From: Sesamum alatum
Taxonomy: Eukaryota > Streptophyta > Magnoliopsida > Lamiales > Pedaliaceae
DNA length: 64,000 nt
Assembly (NCBI GenBank): GCA_034509735.1
Contig: JACGWO010000002.1
Location: forward strand, 49,225,115-49,289,114
Direction of reading: 5' to 3'
Shown here: positions 31,802-42,870 of the stretch, in pieces
Numbering within the stretch: the stretch's first letter is position 1
Layout: each line of letters starts with the position of its first letter
Program-made: the position numbers and the translations under genes
Notes under the pieces: generated by a model
What the model was told of the DNA's origin: nothing
Database searches by the model: none
Seen by the model: the letters and a program-made list of their open reading frames with translations, nothing else

Positions 31802-32752
31802 ATGGGTAAAAAAAACATAGTCATAATCTCCATCCTCATCGCGTCCTCCCTGTTCAGCTCCTCAGAAGCCTGTAATGGAGCTTCAGAAGACTGTGGAGTT
31901 TCAACCTACTGGGGCCAGAACCACGAGGAAGGAAGCCTCTTAGCTGCGTGTGAGTCCGGCTTATACGAGTACGTAAACGTTGGATTCTTGACCACTTTCG
32001 GCTGCTACCACAACCCTGTTATAAACCTGGACGACCACGACGCTTCCAGCCTAGTAGCCGATATCAAGGCCTGCCAGGATAAAGGGATCAAAGTGCTGCT
32101 ATCAATCGGCGGAGCCGGCGGCAACGACACCATCTGCTCTCCTGAGAACGCAAAGGAAGTCGCTGATTATCTATGGGAGAACTACCTGGCCCCGGGCAAC
32201 GCCGGCGTGTTGGGGGATGCTACTTTCGATGGTATAGATTTCTACGTCGAAGCGCTCTCCAACCTCTACTGGGATGACCTCGTCAAGGCCCTGGCAGCCT
32301 ACAGCTCCGCAGAGAAGAAGGTCTACTTATCGGCAGCCCCACAGTGCCCTTACCCCGATTACTATCTCGATGCTGCTATTAAAACCGGCTGTTTCGACTA
32401 TATTTCCGTGCACTTTTTTGACAACGCCCCCTGTGATTACAGCGGGGGAATCGACAGTCTTCTAGCTTCATGGAACAAGTGGAGTTCATCGCTCCCGGAG
32501 GGTAACAAGCTTTTCTTGGGTCTGCCGGCGTCGCGGGAAGATGCCAGCAGCGGGTACATCGAGCCTGAAGAGCTCACGACTAAGGTTCTGCCGCTCATCA
32601 AGTCTTCCCCAAACTACGGAGGGGTCATGGTGTTCGACAGGTTGTTTGATGTTCGGGCTAACTACACTGCAAAAATTAAACCAGCGGTGTGCGACGACGG
32701 TACCGCCCTGCACCGCCGTCGACAGAAACGTCCCTTCATCTCCATGGTTTGA
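31802..32752 (+). CDS. Class III chitinase-like protein with altered catalytic site
   Basis: A 316-residue secreted GH18 protein of hevamine type and normal length. Signal peptide about 1-23 (..SSSEA), then a short insert and CGVSTYWGQN from 31. The catalytic motif reads D143-G-I-D146-F-Y148-V-E150. Glu is kept, but Asp125 of hevamine is Tyr. The assisting Tyr183 is Phe206, Gln181 is His204, and the Trp of GGVMLW is Phe278. The cysteine pair that forms the small C50-C57 disulfide in hevamine is missing together, with a local deletion; the other two pairs remain. The tail is extended with basic residues (RRRQKR) before FISMV. Strong chitinase activity is therefore unlikely. Plant GH18 relatives with comparable losses act as xylanase inhibitors, lectins or storage proteins. 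The open frame suggests retained function or recent decay. Confidence 0.88.
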   Translation: MGKKNIVIISILIASSLFSSSEACNGASEDCGVSTYWGQNHEEGSLLAACESGLYEYVNVGFLTTFGCYHNPVINLDDHDASSLVADIKACQDKGIKVLLSIGGAGGNDTICSPENAKEVADYLWENYLAPGNAGVLGDATFDGIDFYVEALSNLYWDDLVKALAAYSSAEKKVYLSAAPQCPYPDYYLDAAIKTGCFDYISVHFFDNAPCDYSGGIDSLLASWNKWSSSLPEGNKLFLGLPASREDASSGYIEPEELTTKVLPLIKSSPNYGGVMVFDRLFDVRANYTAKIKPAVCDDGTALHRRRQKRPFISMV

Positions 32753-32803
32753 ATCATGACATGGATGATGGATCCGATCGATGCCGGCTTTGTGGAATAT
32801 CCT

Positions 32804-32827
32804 ATCCTGGCTTTCCTGTGGTAGGAG
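32804..32827 (+). promoter_or_regulatory. 3' UTR hairpin, 31.8 kb gene (weakened)
   Basis: ATCCTGGC and GGTAGGAG align with the hairpin of the other three genes. One stem position is mismatched here. Confidence 0.45.
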
Positions 32828-32849
32828 TAGTGTAAAATTATACTAAGCA

Positions 32850-32875
32850 ATGCATGCATGCATGCATGCATGCAT
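32850..32875 (+). repeat. ATGC tetranucleotide microsatellite in the 3' UTR
   Basis: Six ATGC units. The paralogous genes have only AATGCATGTATGCTGC or similar here, so the array expanded in this copy. It creates a run of overlapping CATGCA words. Confidence 0.9.
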
Positions 32876-32897
32876 TTAAGCTGCATTGGTATGTATG

Positions 32898-32923
32898 AAT
32901 AAATGAATCGATCAATGAATAAA
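32898..32923 (+). terminator. Poly(A) signals of the 31.8 kb chitinase gene
   Basis: AATAAA at 32898-32903 and 32918-32923, 145 to 170 bp past the stop, followed by GGTTTCAGCTGGCTT as in the paralogues. Confidence 0.6.
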
Positions 32924-32999
32924 AGGTTTCAGCTGGCTTTTGAGTGGACTGAATAATCTTGATCTAAGTCCATCTTGTTTTCTTTGCTGATCTCACACA

Positions 33000-33267
33000 C
33001 AATACAAGAAATATAATATTAATTCATGCTAATTATACTGTCATGATCGTTAATAAATAGCAGTAGTAAATAGTCATTAATCACAATCACACAATAATTA
33101 TTGATAAATGCTTTTAGCATGGCTCTTAGTCGTGATAAGTAATTTTTTTGTGCTGAAAAAACTAATTTTCTGCATAAATTTATTTAATCGTGGTTAATAA
33201 TAGTTATTTATCATAAATTTTAATCATAATCATTAAAATTGTAGCTAATAGTCATTTTTTTCTAGTG
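33000..33267. mobile_element. CACTA-type MITE, 268 bp
   Basis: Left CAATACAAGAAATATAAT (a CACTACAAGAAA variant) and right TTTTTTTCTAGTG. The 3-bp target duplication ACA is on both sides. It contains several ATAATTATTGATAAAT-like repeats and CATGGCTCTTAGTCGTG. Inserted just past the 31.8 kb gene. Confidence 0.7.
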
Positions 33268-33339
33268 ACATATGAGCTTGTAATTATGTTATTTGTTGTT
33301 TCAATTATTGGAAGTGTGTACGGATGTGTGGGGCGAAAA

Positions 33340-33735
33340 GACAATTTTAGTCCTGTAATTTAGAGATGGTGGCATTTTTTGTCCTGCACAAATTGATATT
33401 CACAATTTAGTCCCGTAAATTTAAAAATTTTGCAATTTTAATCCTTTTCCGACCAATTTGGCCAGAAAATTGCACATAACCTAATTAAACTTTAGTCCTG
33501 TAACTTAGGGAGGTTGGTATTTATGGTCCAGTACGAATTGATTTACAGGAATAAAATTATAATTTAATTGGGTTATGCAAGTCACATGAAATTTTTTTTT
33601 TTTTTGCCAAATTTGTCGGAAAAGAAAGGACCAAAATTGTCAAAACTTTAAAGTTAAAGGACTAAATTGCAAAAATCAATTTGTATTGGACAAAAGACAC
33701 CACATCCCCCTAAATTAAAAAAACAAAAATTATAA
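33340..33735. mobile_element. Inverted-repeat MITE remnant (GGACC type)
   Basis: TTTTAGTCCTGTAATTTAG and TTTTTTGTCCTGCACAAATT on the left mirror AATTTGTATTGGACAAAAGA at the right. An internal repeat is present. Confidence 0.55.
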
Positions 33736-34331
33736 TTTTCCAGGGATGTGTGTGTGGAATATGATGGGAAGGGGCAAAATATTTTTTTGTACCGTTAAAA
33801 AATGTCATTATCGTTTATGATATCATAATTGTGGCTAGTGTCACTTTTGGTACCATTAAATACGAAAACACGCAATTTTTTGACCCAAATTAAGCACATA
33901 GCAAAAAAACAGGTAAAAATATTATTTTGGTACCATTAATAGGGAAAAAATAATTTTGACCAACTTTGACCACATACTATAAGAATTTCTTTTTCTTTTA
34001 CTAACTTTAATTAATAAAAATTCCTCTTAATTAAAGCTATCGTTCCCCCACAATTGTTATATTTTCACTATTGGAAATTAATTGTAGTTTTATTATAACG
34101 AAAATAATTTTTTTGGTAGATTTACATATATATATATATATATATATATATACATTTCATTGCTTATTTGGTGGTATTCTTAACACAAGAAGGAAGTCAA
34201 TTTTTTATTTAGTTTTTTTTTTAATAATGAGCCATGAACTATTAATTTAAAAGTATAACAATGTTTCTAAAGCGACCAATTGTTATTACAATATTCAGTG
34301 CACAGTATAACTACATCTATTCAGTTCACGG
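33736..34331. other. AT-rich intergenic DNA
   Basis: 33770-33990 holds a decayed GGGGCAAAATATTTTTTTGTAC-type MITE. 34125-34152 is an AT microsatellite of about 14 units. No gene. Confidence 0.45.
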
Positions 34332-34961
34332 CATGGATTAAAGTTTTGTTTCCAACAAACGTTTCGAGTTTATAAATGTTAGAAACTTTTCGAAAACATT
34401 TCGAAAACGGTCTGAAAAAATCATAAAATTAAAGAAACATACATAATACTCATAGAAAAAATTTAAAATATTACATTTCTTTTTTTAATCTATATGTAGT
34501 TTAATTTTGTATCATTTAGCCAATTTACATTATTTTTATGTAGTATAATTATGTATTTGGAGTTATTAATTGATGTAGTTGCTATTGAAAGTAAATAATA
34601 ATATAATATTTACGTTTAACTATGTGTTATAAAATATCTATATTACATTGATACTTATATATATAACATTACTAATTTAGCTTAATATTAAATTTGTTAT
34701 CATTAAATGAAATACTTATGTATAACACAAGAATTTATATATTTGTAGCTAAAAGTATGAAATAAATGTTTCGCTGAAAAATTAGGAAAAATAAAAAGTT
34801 TCTTAGAAAACTCAAAGATTTCGAAGGAAAAATAAGAAAAATGAAGTGTTTCGAAGGAAACTAGATAATTTCGAAACTACCATGTATTTTTATTTCCATA
34901 ACATTGAAAAGCACAACGTTTCCATAGTTTCGATGGAAACGCATGGAAATTTTAAACCATG
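34332..34961 (-). mobile_element. hAT-type MITE, ~630-bp family, copy 2
   Basis: Minus-orientation copy of 28769-29399. Starts CATGGATTAAAGTTT and ends AATTTTAAACCATG. Perfect 8-bp duplication GTTCACGG (34324-34331 and 34962-34969). Very similar to copy 1 along its length, so insertion is fairly recent. Confidence 0.92.
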
Positions 34962-34969
34962 GTTCACGG

Positions 34970-35289
34970 AATAATAACAAATCCACATCTACCAACACCA
35001 ATCAAAGAAATAATACAATTATCCTATAAATTAAACAATTCCATACATTCGTAGTACTCGAACCCCAATTTTTTTTATTTAGTTACAATTAATATTTTGT
35101 GTAATCAATTACAATGTCGTGAATCCAAACGCTAATACCATCACATTTTGATAAAATTAATTATATGAAATTTACTTTCTCATAATAAATTATATGACCA
35201 TGATCAGGCTAAATTGGACTTTAATGTGGTAATATCATGTCCATATCTATAATTAAGCAACATAACTATATGTCTAATTCCAGAGTATC
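34970..35289. other. AT-rich intergenic DNA, nothing recognised
   Basis: No open frame, repeat end or regulatory motif that I can support. Confidence 0.35.
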
Positions 35290-35515
35290 TAGCTAATGAA
35301 GCCTAGCTCAGTTGGCGAAGCTGAGGCCCCATGATCCTAGAGGTCATGGGTTCGAATCCTCTGCGTGTGATGATTTGTCTCTACTGCATAGTATGTTTAT
35401 TTATTTCTACTGTATAGTAGGTTATTGATACTGACAGAATTGATTGTACTCATTTTATTTCAATTAATAAAATTCATCGCTTCAAACTCAAAAAAAAATA
35501 AAAATAAAAATAAAA
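35290..35515 (+). mobile_element. tRNA-derived SINE with target duplication
   Basis: A box TAGCTCAGTTGG and B box GGGTTCGAATCC are near-canonical for pol III. The tail has CTACTGTATAGTAGG and TTTCAATTAATAAA and ends in an A-rich (AAAAATAAAAAT) tract. Flanks ATTCCAGAGTATC and ATTCCGGAGTATC are a 13-bp duplication with one mismatch. The head could be mistaken for a tRNA gene, but no acceptor stem closes. Confidence 0.85.
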
Positions 35516-36396
35516 ATTCCGGAGTATCCATCACATAACCAAAATAGAAGAATAAACTCTACCAAAAATCACATTTAGTAAAACATATAATTTATTGCTT
35601 TTAATCCCATCACAATTACTTTTTATCCAATTACCAGTGATACATATTAAATTCTATCAAAACCATTTGATAAGATTAATTTTCAAATTTAACTACAATA
35701 TTCAGTTATATTTAATTATTGAAATTATAGATCCAACTTATCCAAGCCTAAAAGGGAGTTTGAGATATTGTGTGGTTGCTGCACTTTTTTTAAATATTAA
35801 ATCAATCAACATACTATTATTACAATATTCAGTATACAATGCATCAAAATTTATAAATCAACCAATAAATTTAAAGTAAATAAAAAAACAACATATTACT
35901 ATTAAAAGTAGATTAAATATTACATCCACAGAATTCGAATTCACAACTTTTTAATTGTGAAACCTCAACCGTACCACTCAAATAAAGGATCATTGGTGGA
36001 TGCTACAGTTTTTATCTTGTACAACTGTACATGTATGCTGCTTGGAAATTTATAAAAGCCTAGAAATAAAATATTATATAATAATTTTATTTTTTTAACT
36101 AATAATATATATTTAATAATAATAATTTTAATTTTGATATAACATAAGTTCCAAAAACTAATTAGGAAAAAAGTTTGTGTTAGTGTATATTGACAATTTA
36201 ATGTCGACACAAATACAATAACAACGGTATAATTTGTTGCCAATAATTATATATAGTAAAAACTTCATCAGAAAAATTGAAATTTTGGTCCCTTAAGTAT
36301 ATGAGTGTGACAATTAATTCTACTGAAATCAATTTGGAAATTTGGTCCTGTAATTAAAAAAATTGACAATTTAAAAAAAATTCCTATATATATATA
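35516..36396. other. AT-rich intergenic DNA
   Basis: 35930-35990, read on the minus strand, has weak A- and B-box like words (GAGTGGTACGG, GAATTCGAATTC) and may be a decayed SINE head. Otherwise nothing is recognised. Confidence 0.35.
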
Positions 36397-36779
36397 GGCA
36401 AAATTATATTTTTGGTCCTATAACTATAGGTCATTAGTATTTTTGGTCTTGTAACTTACTCCATTTACACATTTAGTCCTTTCTTGACAAATTTGGTCCT
36501 GGACATATCATATTTGGTCTTTTTTAGGCAAATTTTGTCTTGTGTTGACAATTTTTGTCCTATTCTCACTCGAGTAGATCTCATTTTTGGTCCTGTAATT
36601 ATATGTCACCAGGACCAAATTTATCAATACAGGACTAATTTTGTCAACAAAGGACCAAAACTAATATGTATTAAACTAAATTTATCAAAAAAAAAAGGAC
36701 TAAATGTGTGACTGAAGTAAATTATAAAATCAAAAATGCTAACAACCTAAAGTTACATGACTAAAAATATAATTTTACC
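36397..36779. mobile_element. MULE-type MITE
   Basis: GGCAAAATTATATTTTTGGTCC at the left mirrors ATATAATTTTACC at the right. ATATATATA lies directly on both sides (9 bp, but low complexity). The interior has TTTGGTCCT/AGGACCAAA repeats. Confidence 0.7.
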
Positions 36780-36952
36780 ATATATATATTTTGAATTAAC
36801 GTCTTACGTGCACATTGCACTCACTTTATCTAAAAAATCTACACAAAAATAAAAATGTATTTAAATAGAGAGCTTTTAAAAAAAAAAAATCTATTCTACT
36901 TTAAGGATATCACATCATTGAACTATTATCTCAGTGCGCGTTACTTTTTTTC

Positions 36953-37196
36953 TTTTTTTTTTGAATTGGACGCAATAAATTTTTTTAATAGAAAGTAAAG
37001 TGATTATATTCAATTATGTTTATATCGAACAAAGACAATTACTGTCAATCAAATCAGCAGTATTACATAAACTAACACCTAACTATTACAACAATAAATA
37101 ATACTTACTATACAATATAAACAATATCAATACACAGAAGTTCTGGGTTTTAGGATCATAAAGCCCTTAATTTCGTTAATTAAGGTAGGCTTCATT
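36953..37196 (-). mobile_element. Decayed tRNA-derived SINE, minus orientation
   Basis: On the minus strand it begins GCCAATGAAGCCTACCTTAA, passes TATGATCCTAAAACCCAGAAC, and has the family tail (TTATATTGTATAGTAAG, TTGTTGTAATAGTTAGGTGT). It ends in a T-rich (A on minus) tract near 36953. Confidence 0.6.
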
Positions 37197-37204
37197 GGCC
37201 GACG

Positions 37205-37400
37205 CACGGTCCCCGTGCACTAGATTTGTTTTATGCTTATTATTATATAAAAAAGTCATCACGTGGTGATATGAAGTTACCCTACATATGAAGTGGACCA
37301 CTTCCTGGGATTGCCCTTATCTTAAAAATTAAATGATCATAACAACAATCCCCGCTTCACCGCCTATGCTATACGCCCAATCAATGAACACATTAATTAT
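37205..37400 (+). repeat. Recurring locus module, copy
   Basis: GGTCCCCGTGCACTAGATTTG, AAGTCATCACGTGGTGATATG, GTGGACCACTTCCTGGGATTGC, AAAAATTAAATGATCATAAC and CCGCTTCACCGCCTATGC keep the module order. One of the clearest copies. Confidence 0.6.
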
Positions 37401-37429
37401 ATCTCTTCGCAAAATCAACAAACTAATAT

Positions 37430-37707
37430 AAAGGAATAATTATGTTTACATTCTTTGATCTGTAATTTATTTATATAAATTAGTTTTATTTTATAAATAA
37501 TTACATATATACTTATCAAAAATATCAATAATATTTACACAAATTATTCCTATTTTTGAAAAATTATACGTACATCCTCAAAAAGCATTACACAAACTAC
37601 TCCTACTTTTTGATTATCAATAGTGGTTTCTGTAATTAAACAAAAGGTAGGGGTAATTTGTGTAAACGAACTACATGTCAAGAGGTGTAAAAGTAATTAT
37701 CCGTAAA
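37430..37707. mobile_element. Small foldback MITE
   Basis: AATAATTATGTTTACATTCT at the left mirrors GGTGTAAAAGTAATTATCC at the right. It has an internal CTACTTTTTG/CAAAAGGTAG pair. Confidence 0.5.
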
Positions 37708-37974
37708 ATAAATTAAGAATCTCAAATTCAGCATTTCTTAATTTGTTAACTCAATAGTTATAACTCACATATATTTAATTTGTTACTAACCATTATTATC
37801 GTATAAACCACCTCCAAATTTAAAGTGGAAATCACTATCATTATAATGCTGAACTAAAGATCACTATTTCTGATATTAATACGCATTTCATATTGATTGT
37901 TGATATTTTACTTATCTAATCTGATTGAATTATTTAATCTTGTAAAATTCTAACATAGTCCCGAGTTCTATAAT

Positions 37975-38151
37975 ATAAAGTTATGTACCATTCCATCACA
38001 CTGTGCAAGATCTACGGTGTAAGATTTTCCATTATAATATATCTATTTTTTCGATGGGTAAAAAATAGGAGGGAGGCCATTCATACAATAACTTTTGTTG
38101 AGTACTACTTTAAAGGTTCTTGATTATTATAAAATATTATTTGGTTTGAAC

Positions 38152-38184
<33 letters not shown>

Positions 38185-38935
38185 GGAAATGGTGAGCCCA
38201 TCACTATAACTCCATGAAAAAATATATATAAAAAAATCATTTTCTAAAATCAAATCAAGAATCTACATGGACGAATAAATTTGTATTTAAATTGATACAA
38301 CTCTTGAACGTATAAAAGGGCCAACTTACTTTTAATTGGATAGGCCCACAGACGGAGTACAACCTTAGTGGTCCTATATACCATGTTTGTTTTACATTAT
38401 TTCATCATGTGCGAATTGTCTATCGTTACGACAAGTACATCACAAGAGGATCCTATGGTCCCCACGTACTACGCATCTCTGTCTTATAACAAGTACTACA
38501 CTAAAAGAATGGTCCTTCCGATACCATATCAATCAATATCACAATAATGATGAGATACGTGCCAAAATTTAAAATTATGAACTGAATGCAACATCATCTA
38601 AAGCTTCAAGAAACCGCGAATACATGACCAATTCTTTCTTTTTCTTTTTTTAGTAATTATCAAATGGACCACTTCAAAATTTGCACATGTCTTATAGCAA
38701 CTGGAGTATATATACACTGCAGGACTTGATTGATACCGCTTCACCACATACCTCAAAAGTTAAATTGATGATATCTTCTAAGGATCAACAACCTCAAATT
38801 CAGCATGCTTTTACATTGTTAATTACATGATTATTCACACATATAAATATATATGTAGTTCCTTAATTATTTCCTAATCATTAATTACTATAGCATAATC
38901 TAATTTATAAATAAGTGTTATTTATAGGAAAAGAA
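37975..38935 (+). repeat. Non-coding duplicated unit A
   Basis: Collinear with 39060-40080. Both hold GTACCATTCCATCACA-type start, GAGGCCATTCATACAATAAC, TTTTGTTGAGTA, CATCACTATAACTCCA, ACCACGTTGG/ACCATGTTTG, then CCACAATAATGATGAGAT and GGGACC/TGACCAATTCTT. It includes one module copy and no coding region. Confidence 0.8.
38152..38184. repeat. ATT trinucleotide microsatellite
   Basis: About eleven uninterrupted ATT units within unit A. Unit B has only TTATTATGATTATT at this place. Confidence 0.9.
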
Positions 38936-39059
38936 TATCGTCGTACATTATTTCAAGAGTATAAATTACAACGATGTCTTTTGAGATTTGACATAATTAT
39001 AAATATTCACTGATTATTTGCAAAATTATCAATACCCTTGATAATTTTGCAAATAATAT

Positions 39060-40080
39060 GTAGTTATATATGTTCCATTCCATCACATTGTGAAATGATC
39101 GAGGATTTAAGAGTTCCCTTATATTATATTTATTTTTTCGATAGGTAAAAAGCAAGAGAGAGGCCATTCATACAATAACTTTTGTTGAGTATGATATTAA
39201 AAGTTCCTGATTTTCATAAAGTATCAATTGATTTGAATTATTATTATGATTATTGAAATGACGCGTCCATCACTATAACTCCACAAAATGTAAAATGAAA
39301 AATCATTTTCAATAATCAAATTATGAATCTACAAAACGAATGAATTTGTATCTAAACTGATACAATCTTTATGCTTATAAAGGGCCAAGCCATTTGAATT
39401 GGATTGAGCCCCACATGGAGTACAACCTCAATGGTCCCACCACGTTGGTTTTGTATTAATTCATCACGTGCTAACTGTCTATCGTTGCGACAAGTACATC
39501 ACAAGAATGGTCCTACAGTCCCCACATATCAGACATCAATCTGTCCTATGACAAGTACGTCATTACAAGAATGGTCCTTTCGATACTTTACTGATCGGTG
39601 CCACAATAATGATGAAATACGCTCCAAAATTTGAATTATGCACTAAATGCAACATCATCCTGAGCTTGGTGAGATCGCGAATACGGGACCATTTCTTATA
39701 TATATATATATATATATAATTATTATTAAAATAGACCACTTCAAAATTTCACATGCCTTATAGCAACATAAATTCTTTTTTTTTTTTGTTATTTTTATAT
39801 ATAAAAGAAAGCAACAGGAATACATATACACCATAGGACTTGATTAATACCCCTTCTTCACGTACCCCACAAACCAAATATATAATATGTTCTCAGAATC
39901 AACAGCCTCAAATAAAGAAACTCAAATTTAGCATGCTTTAGAGTTTAGATACATAATTATTTCACATAAATATATATATGTAGTTCCTTAATTAATTACT
40001 AACCGTTAATTAATATAGCACAATCTAATTTATAAATAAAAGTTTTGTAAGGAAAAATTTATTATTATACATCATTTCAA
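39060..40080 (+). repeat. Non-coding duplicated unit B
   Basis: Second copy of the unit at 37975-38935. It includes CATTCATACAATAACTTTTG and the CAACCTCAATGGTCCCACCA, TATCGTTGCGACAAGTACAT, GGTCCTTTCGATACTTTAC order. A TA microsatellite at about 39697-39718 replaces part of the CTTTTTTT stretch. Confidence 0.8.
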
Positions 40081-40107
40081 GGGTAAATTACAACGAATTC
40101 CCTAAGA

Positions 40108-41250
40108 TTGAAAATCTTACCCCGACTCATACCCATAGAAATCCAATATATTAATGTATACACGGACCCTACCTAATCCCCCTTAAAATTCAACAGGTAG
40201 ACCCAATGTGGTTGTATTATGACCCTGAGTTACGGGTCGGGAAAGATTTGGACCCGTTTATTTTTTGTGTTTTATTTTAATTTTTTGATTAGGTAATAAT
40301 TGATATTTTTACTCAACACAAGATTATAAAAAGAGACAAAACAAATCACAAATTAAAGAAAAATACATCAAATATGTTAGATACATATTCTACAAAAAAT
40401 ATTACTTAGATTTAAATCGCCAAAATGAAGTTAACATATAGATGAACTATTCATATTTGGATATCGAAATAAATTATTATCTAAAAAGAAAGTTGTGTTT
40501 CAGACTAGCAGTAATTTATTATAATTCAATATATACATTAAATTTATTAATAATTTTTTAGTTTGCTGTTCAAATAAACATTTTTAACAAAATTCTTTTT
40601 ATTTTCTATTAATAGACTAACGACGGAATCCAAATAATGGGTTTGATATAGGCTGGCAGGCAACTTCAATTCTTTAATTTCATTTTAGGTTACTAATTAA
40701 CTTAAGTAAAAAGAAAAAAGAAATAAATAAAATATTTTGTTAGTATCTTATGCTTTTATCAATAATTGTCAATAATTTATGATTAGTAAGACTCAAATCA
40801 CAACAACTTTTATCAACTGAAATTTTAAAGAACATATAATTTATTAGATCATTCAAAAATATTCTAATTGAAATATTAAGTCAACATATTAACAAACATA
40901 GAATTTAAAATTAAAAAATTTGAAGCTTTAATTTTACCACCAGACATTATTCCTTATCAACATATTGAAAAACATTAATATATTTTATATAACAAATTAT
41001 TCAATTATTTATTGATTAAAAAATGTGCATGATTAGAAATTACATATAATAAATAATTTACAATGTCTTAAGTTTTTTAAATTTGTTCATTTGAATTTAG
41101 AAAGATTAATCGATAATAATCCAATTGAATTGGGAGAAAAAAGTTGAAGATTTTTCATCAGATTAAAAAATGGGACATACAACATATATATGAGTTTTTC
41201 GATTAGTCTATAGACCTAGGCAGAACCTTACGCTACCCATTAACATTCTA
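40108..41250. mobile_element. Decayed hAT-like element (relative of 6526-7621)
   Basis: Shares TTACCCC..CATACCCATAG, GGACCCTACC, CGGGTCGGGAAAGATTTGGAC and the AT-rich middle with 6526-7621. The right end CCTTACGCTACCCATTAACA matches CTTAACCTACCCACTTACAC. It interrupts sequence continuous in unit A (AATTACAACGA..TTTGACATAATTATAAATAT). Confidence 0.6.
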
Positions 41251-41639
41251 GATGTTTTTTAAAATTTGACATAATTATAAATATTTTTTTATAAGTTTAG
41301 AAACTATCAATACCCCATTAATTTTAAAGGTCGTCCAAGAACTAGCCTAATATATTAGTATCTGGAAGTCTTTTGCGATAAATTGATCAAAATATTATTG
41401 TGAACTATGAATTATAAGTTTTATGAATTTTTTTATGACTAAGTGGATAGTTTTTGTTACAATTTTTCAAATTTTTCCATACACCTCGTCCTTTTCTTCA
41501 TATTCTTTAAAAAAAAAATACAATAAAGACGAAGTTGATATCCAGAGCTCTATCTAAGAATTACATAATTTCCTCAAACACCAGAAAAGTACTTGTAATT
41601 TTTTAAATAATAAGATAGCATTCGTAATTATATCAAATC
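41251..41639. other. AT-rich DNA continuing unit B-type sequence
   Basis: Begins with the ATTTGACATAATTATAAATATT segment also found after unit A. No other signal. Confidence 0.4.
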
Positions 41640-42870
41640 TCATCAGAGATTATTATTGAAATGATAAATCCGTCACTCCAACTTCACCAAAATATATATA
41701 TAAAAAAAATCTACACTTACAAATAAATTTGTATTTAAATTGATAGAGCCTTTAAGCTTATAAAAAGGCCAATTTTATTTTAATTGGATTGGCCCCCATG
41801 CATGTCGAATACAGCCTCAGCGGTCTTATGCATGGTTTAAAATTTGCTTGCGTTTCCATCGAAATTATGGAAACGTTTCCGTTTTCGATGTTATGGAAAC
41901 AAAAATACATAGTAATTTCGAAATTGTCTAGTTTCCTTCGAAACACTTCATTTTTCTTAATTTTCTTTCGAAATCTTTGAGTTTCCTAATAAACTTTTTA
42001 TTTTTTTCTAATTTTTCAACGAAACATTTATTTCGTACTTTTCACTTTGAATATATAAATTCTTATGTTATACGTAAGTATTCCATTTAATGATAATAAA
42101 TTTAATATTAAGCCAAATTAGTAATGTTATATGTATAAATATCTACGTAATATAGATATATTTATAACACATAGTTAAAAATAAATATTATATTATTGTT
42201 TAGTTTCAATAATAACTACATCAATTAATAACTCCAAATACATAATTATACTACATAAAAATAATATTAATTGGCTAAAATGATACAAAATTAAACTACA
42301 TATATTTGAATTAAAAAGAGAAAGGAAATATTTTTCATTTTTTTATGACTATTATATATGTTTCTTTAATTTTACGATTTTTCTATAGCGTTTCCGAAAC
42401 GTTTCCGAAAAGTTTCCAATATTTATAAACTCGAAACATGTATTGGAAACAAAACTTTAATCCATGGTCTTACGTACCATGTTGGTTTTATATTTTATTT
42501 TTATATGAGAAATTCATTATGCATAAATTGTCTGTACGACGTTTGTTCAATGACGAATTTAACACGTGTCAATCTATCTTATGACAAGCACGGCATTAAG
42601 AGAATAATTCTTTGATACTGCGCAATCAATGCCACAATAATGACGAGATATGCGCCAAAATTTGTAATTATGCACCGAATGCAACATCGTCCGTAGCCGT
42701 CCGAATACGGGACCAATTCTTTTTTATAATTATTATCAAAATGGACGACTTCAAAAATTGCAAATGCCCTATATATAGCAACAATAATAGGACTTGATGC
42801 CGGTTCACCACGTATTACATAAACAAACAGACAATATTTTCTCAGAATAAAATGTTATGTTACAATAATT
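41640..42870 (+). repeat. Non-coding duplicated unit C, split by a MITE
   Basis: ATTGAAATGATAAATCCGTC, AGGCCAATTTTATTTTAATT, ACAGCCTCAGCGGTCTTA, then after the insertion at 41831-42466 TACGTACCATGTTGGTTTTA, TGCCACAATAATGACGAGAT and GGACCAATTCTTTTT. This is the order of units A and B. Confidence 0.75.
41831..42466 (+). mobile_element. hAT-type MITE, ~630-bp family, copy 3
   Basis: Same ends as copies 1 and 2 (CATGGTTTAAAATTT .. AAACTTTAATCCATG). The 8-bp duplication GTCTTATG/GTCTTACG has one mismatch. Units A and B show the uninterrupted site (GTGGTCCTATATACCATG, ATGGTCCCACCACG). Confidence 0.9.

Noticed and set aside
35299..35370. A tRNA gene
   Set aside because: The pol III boxes are good, but no acceptor stem closes, the SINE tail follows, and a target duplication flanks the whole unit.
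38152..38184. CRISPR-like or regulatory repeat
   Set aside because: A simple ATT microsatellite; no spacer structure is present anywhere in the window.
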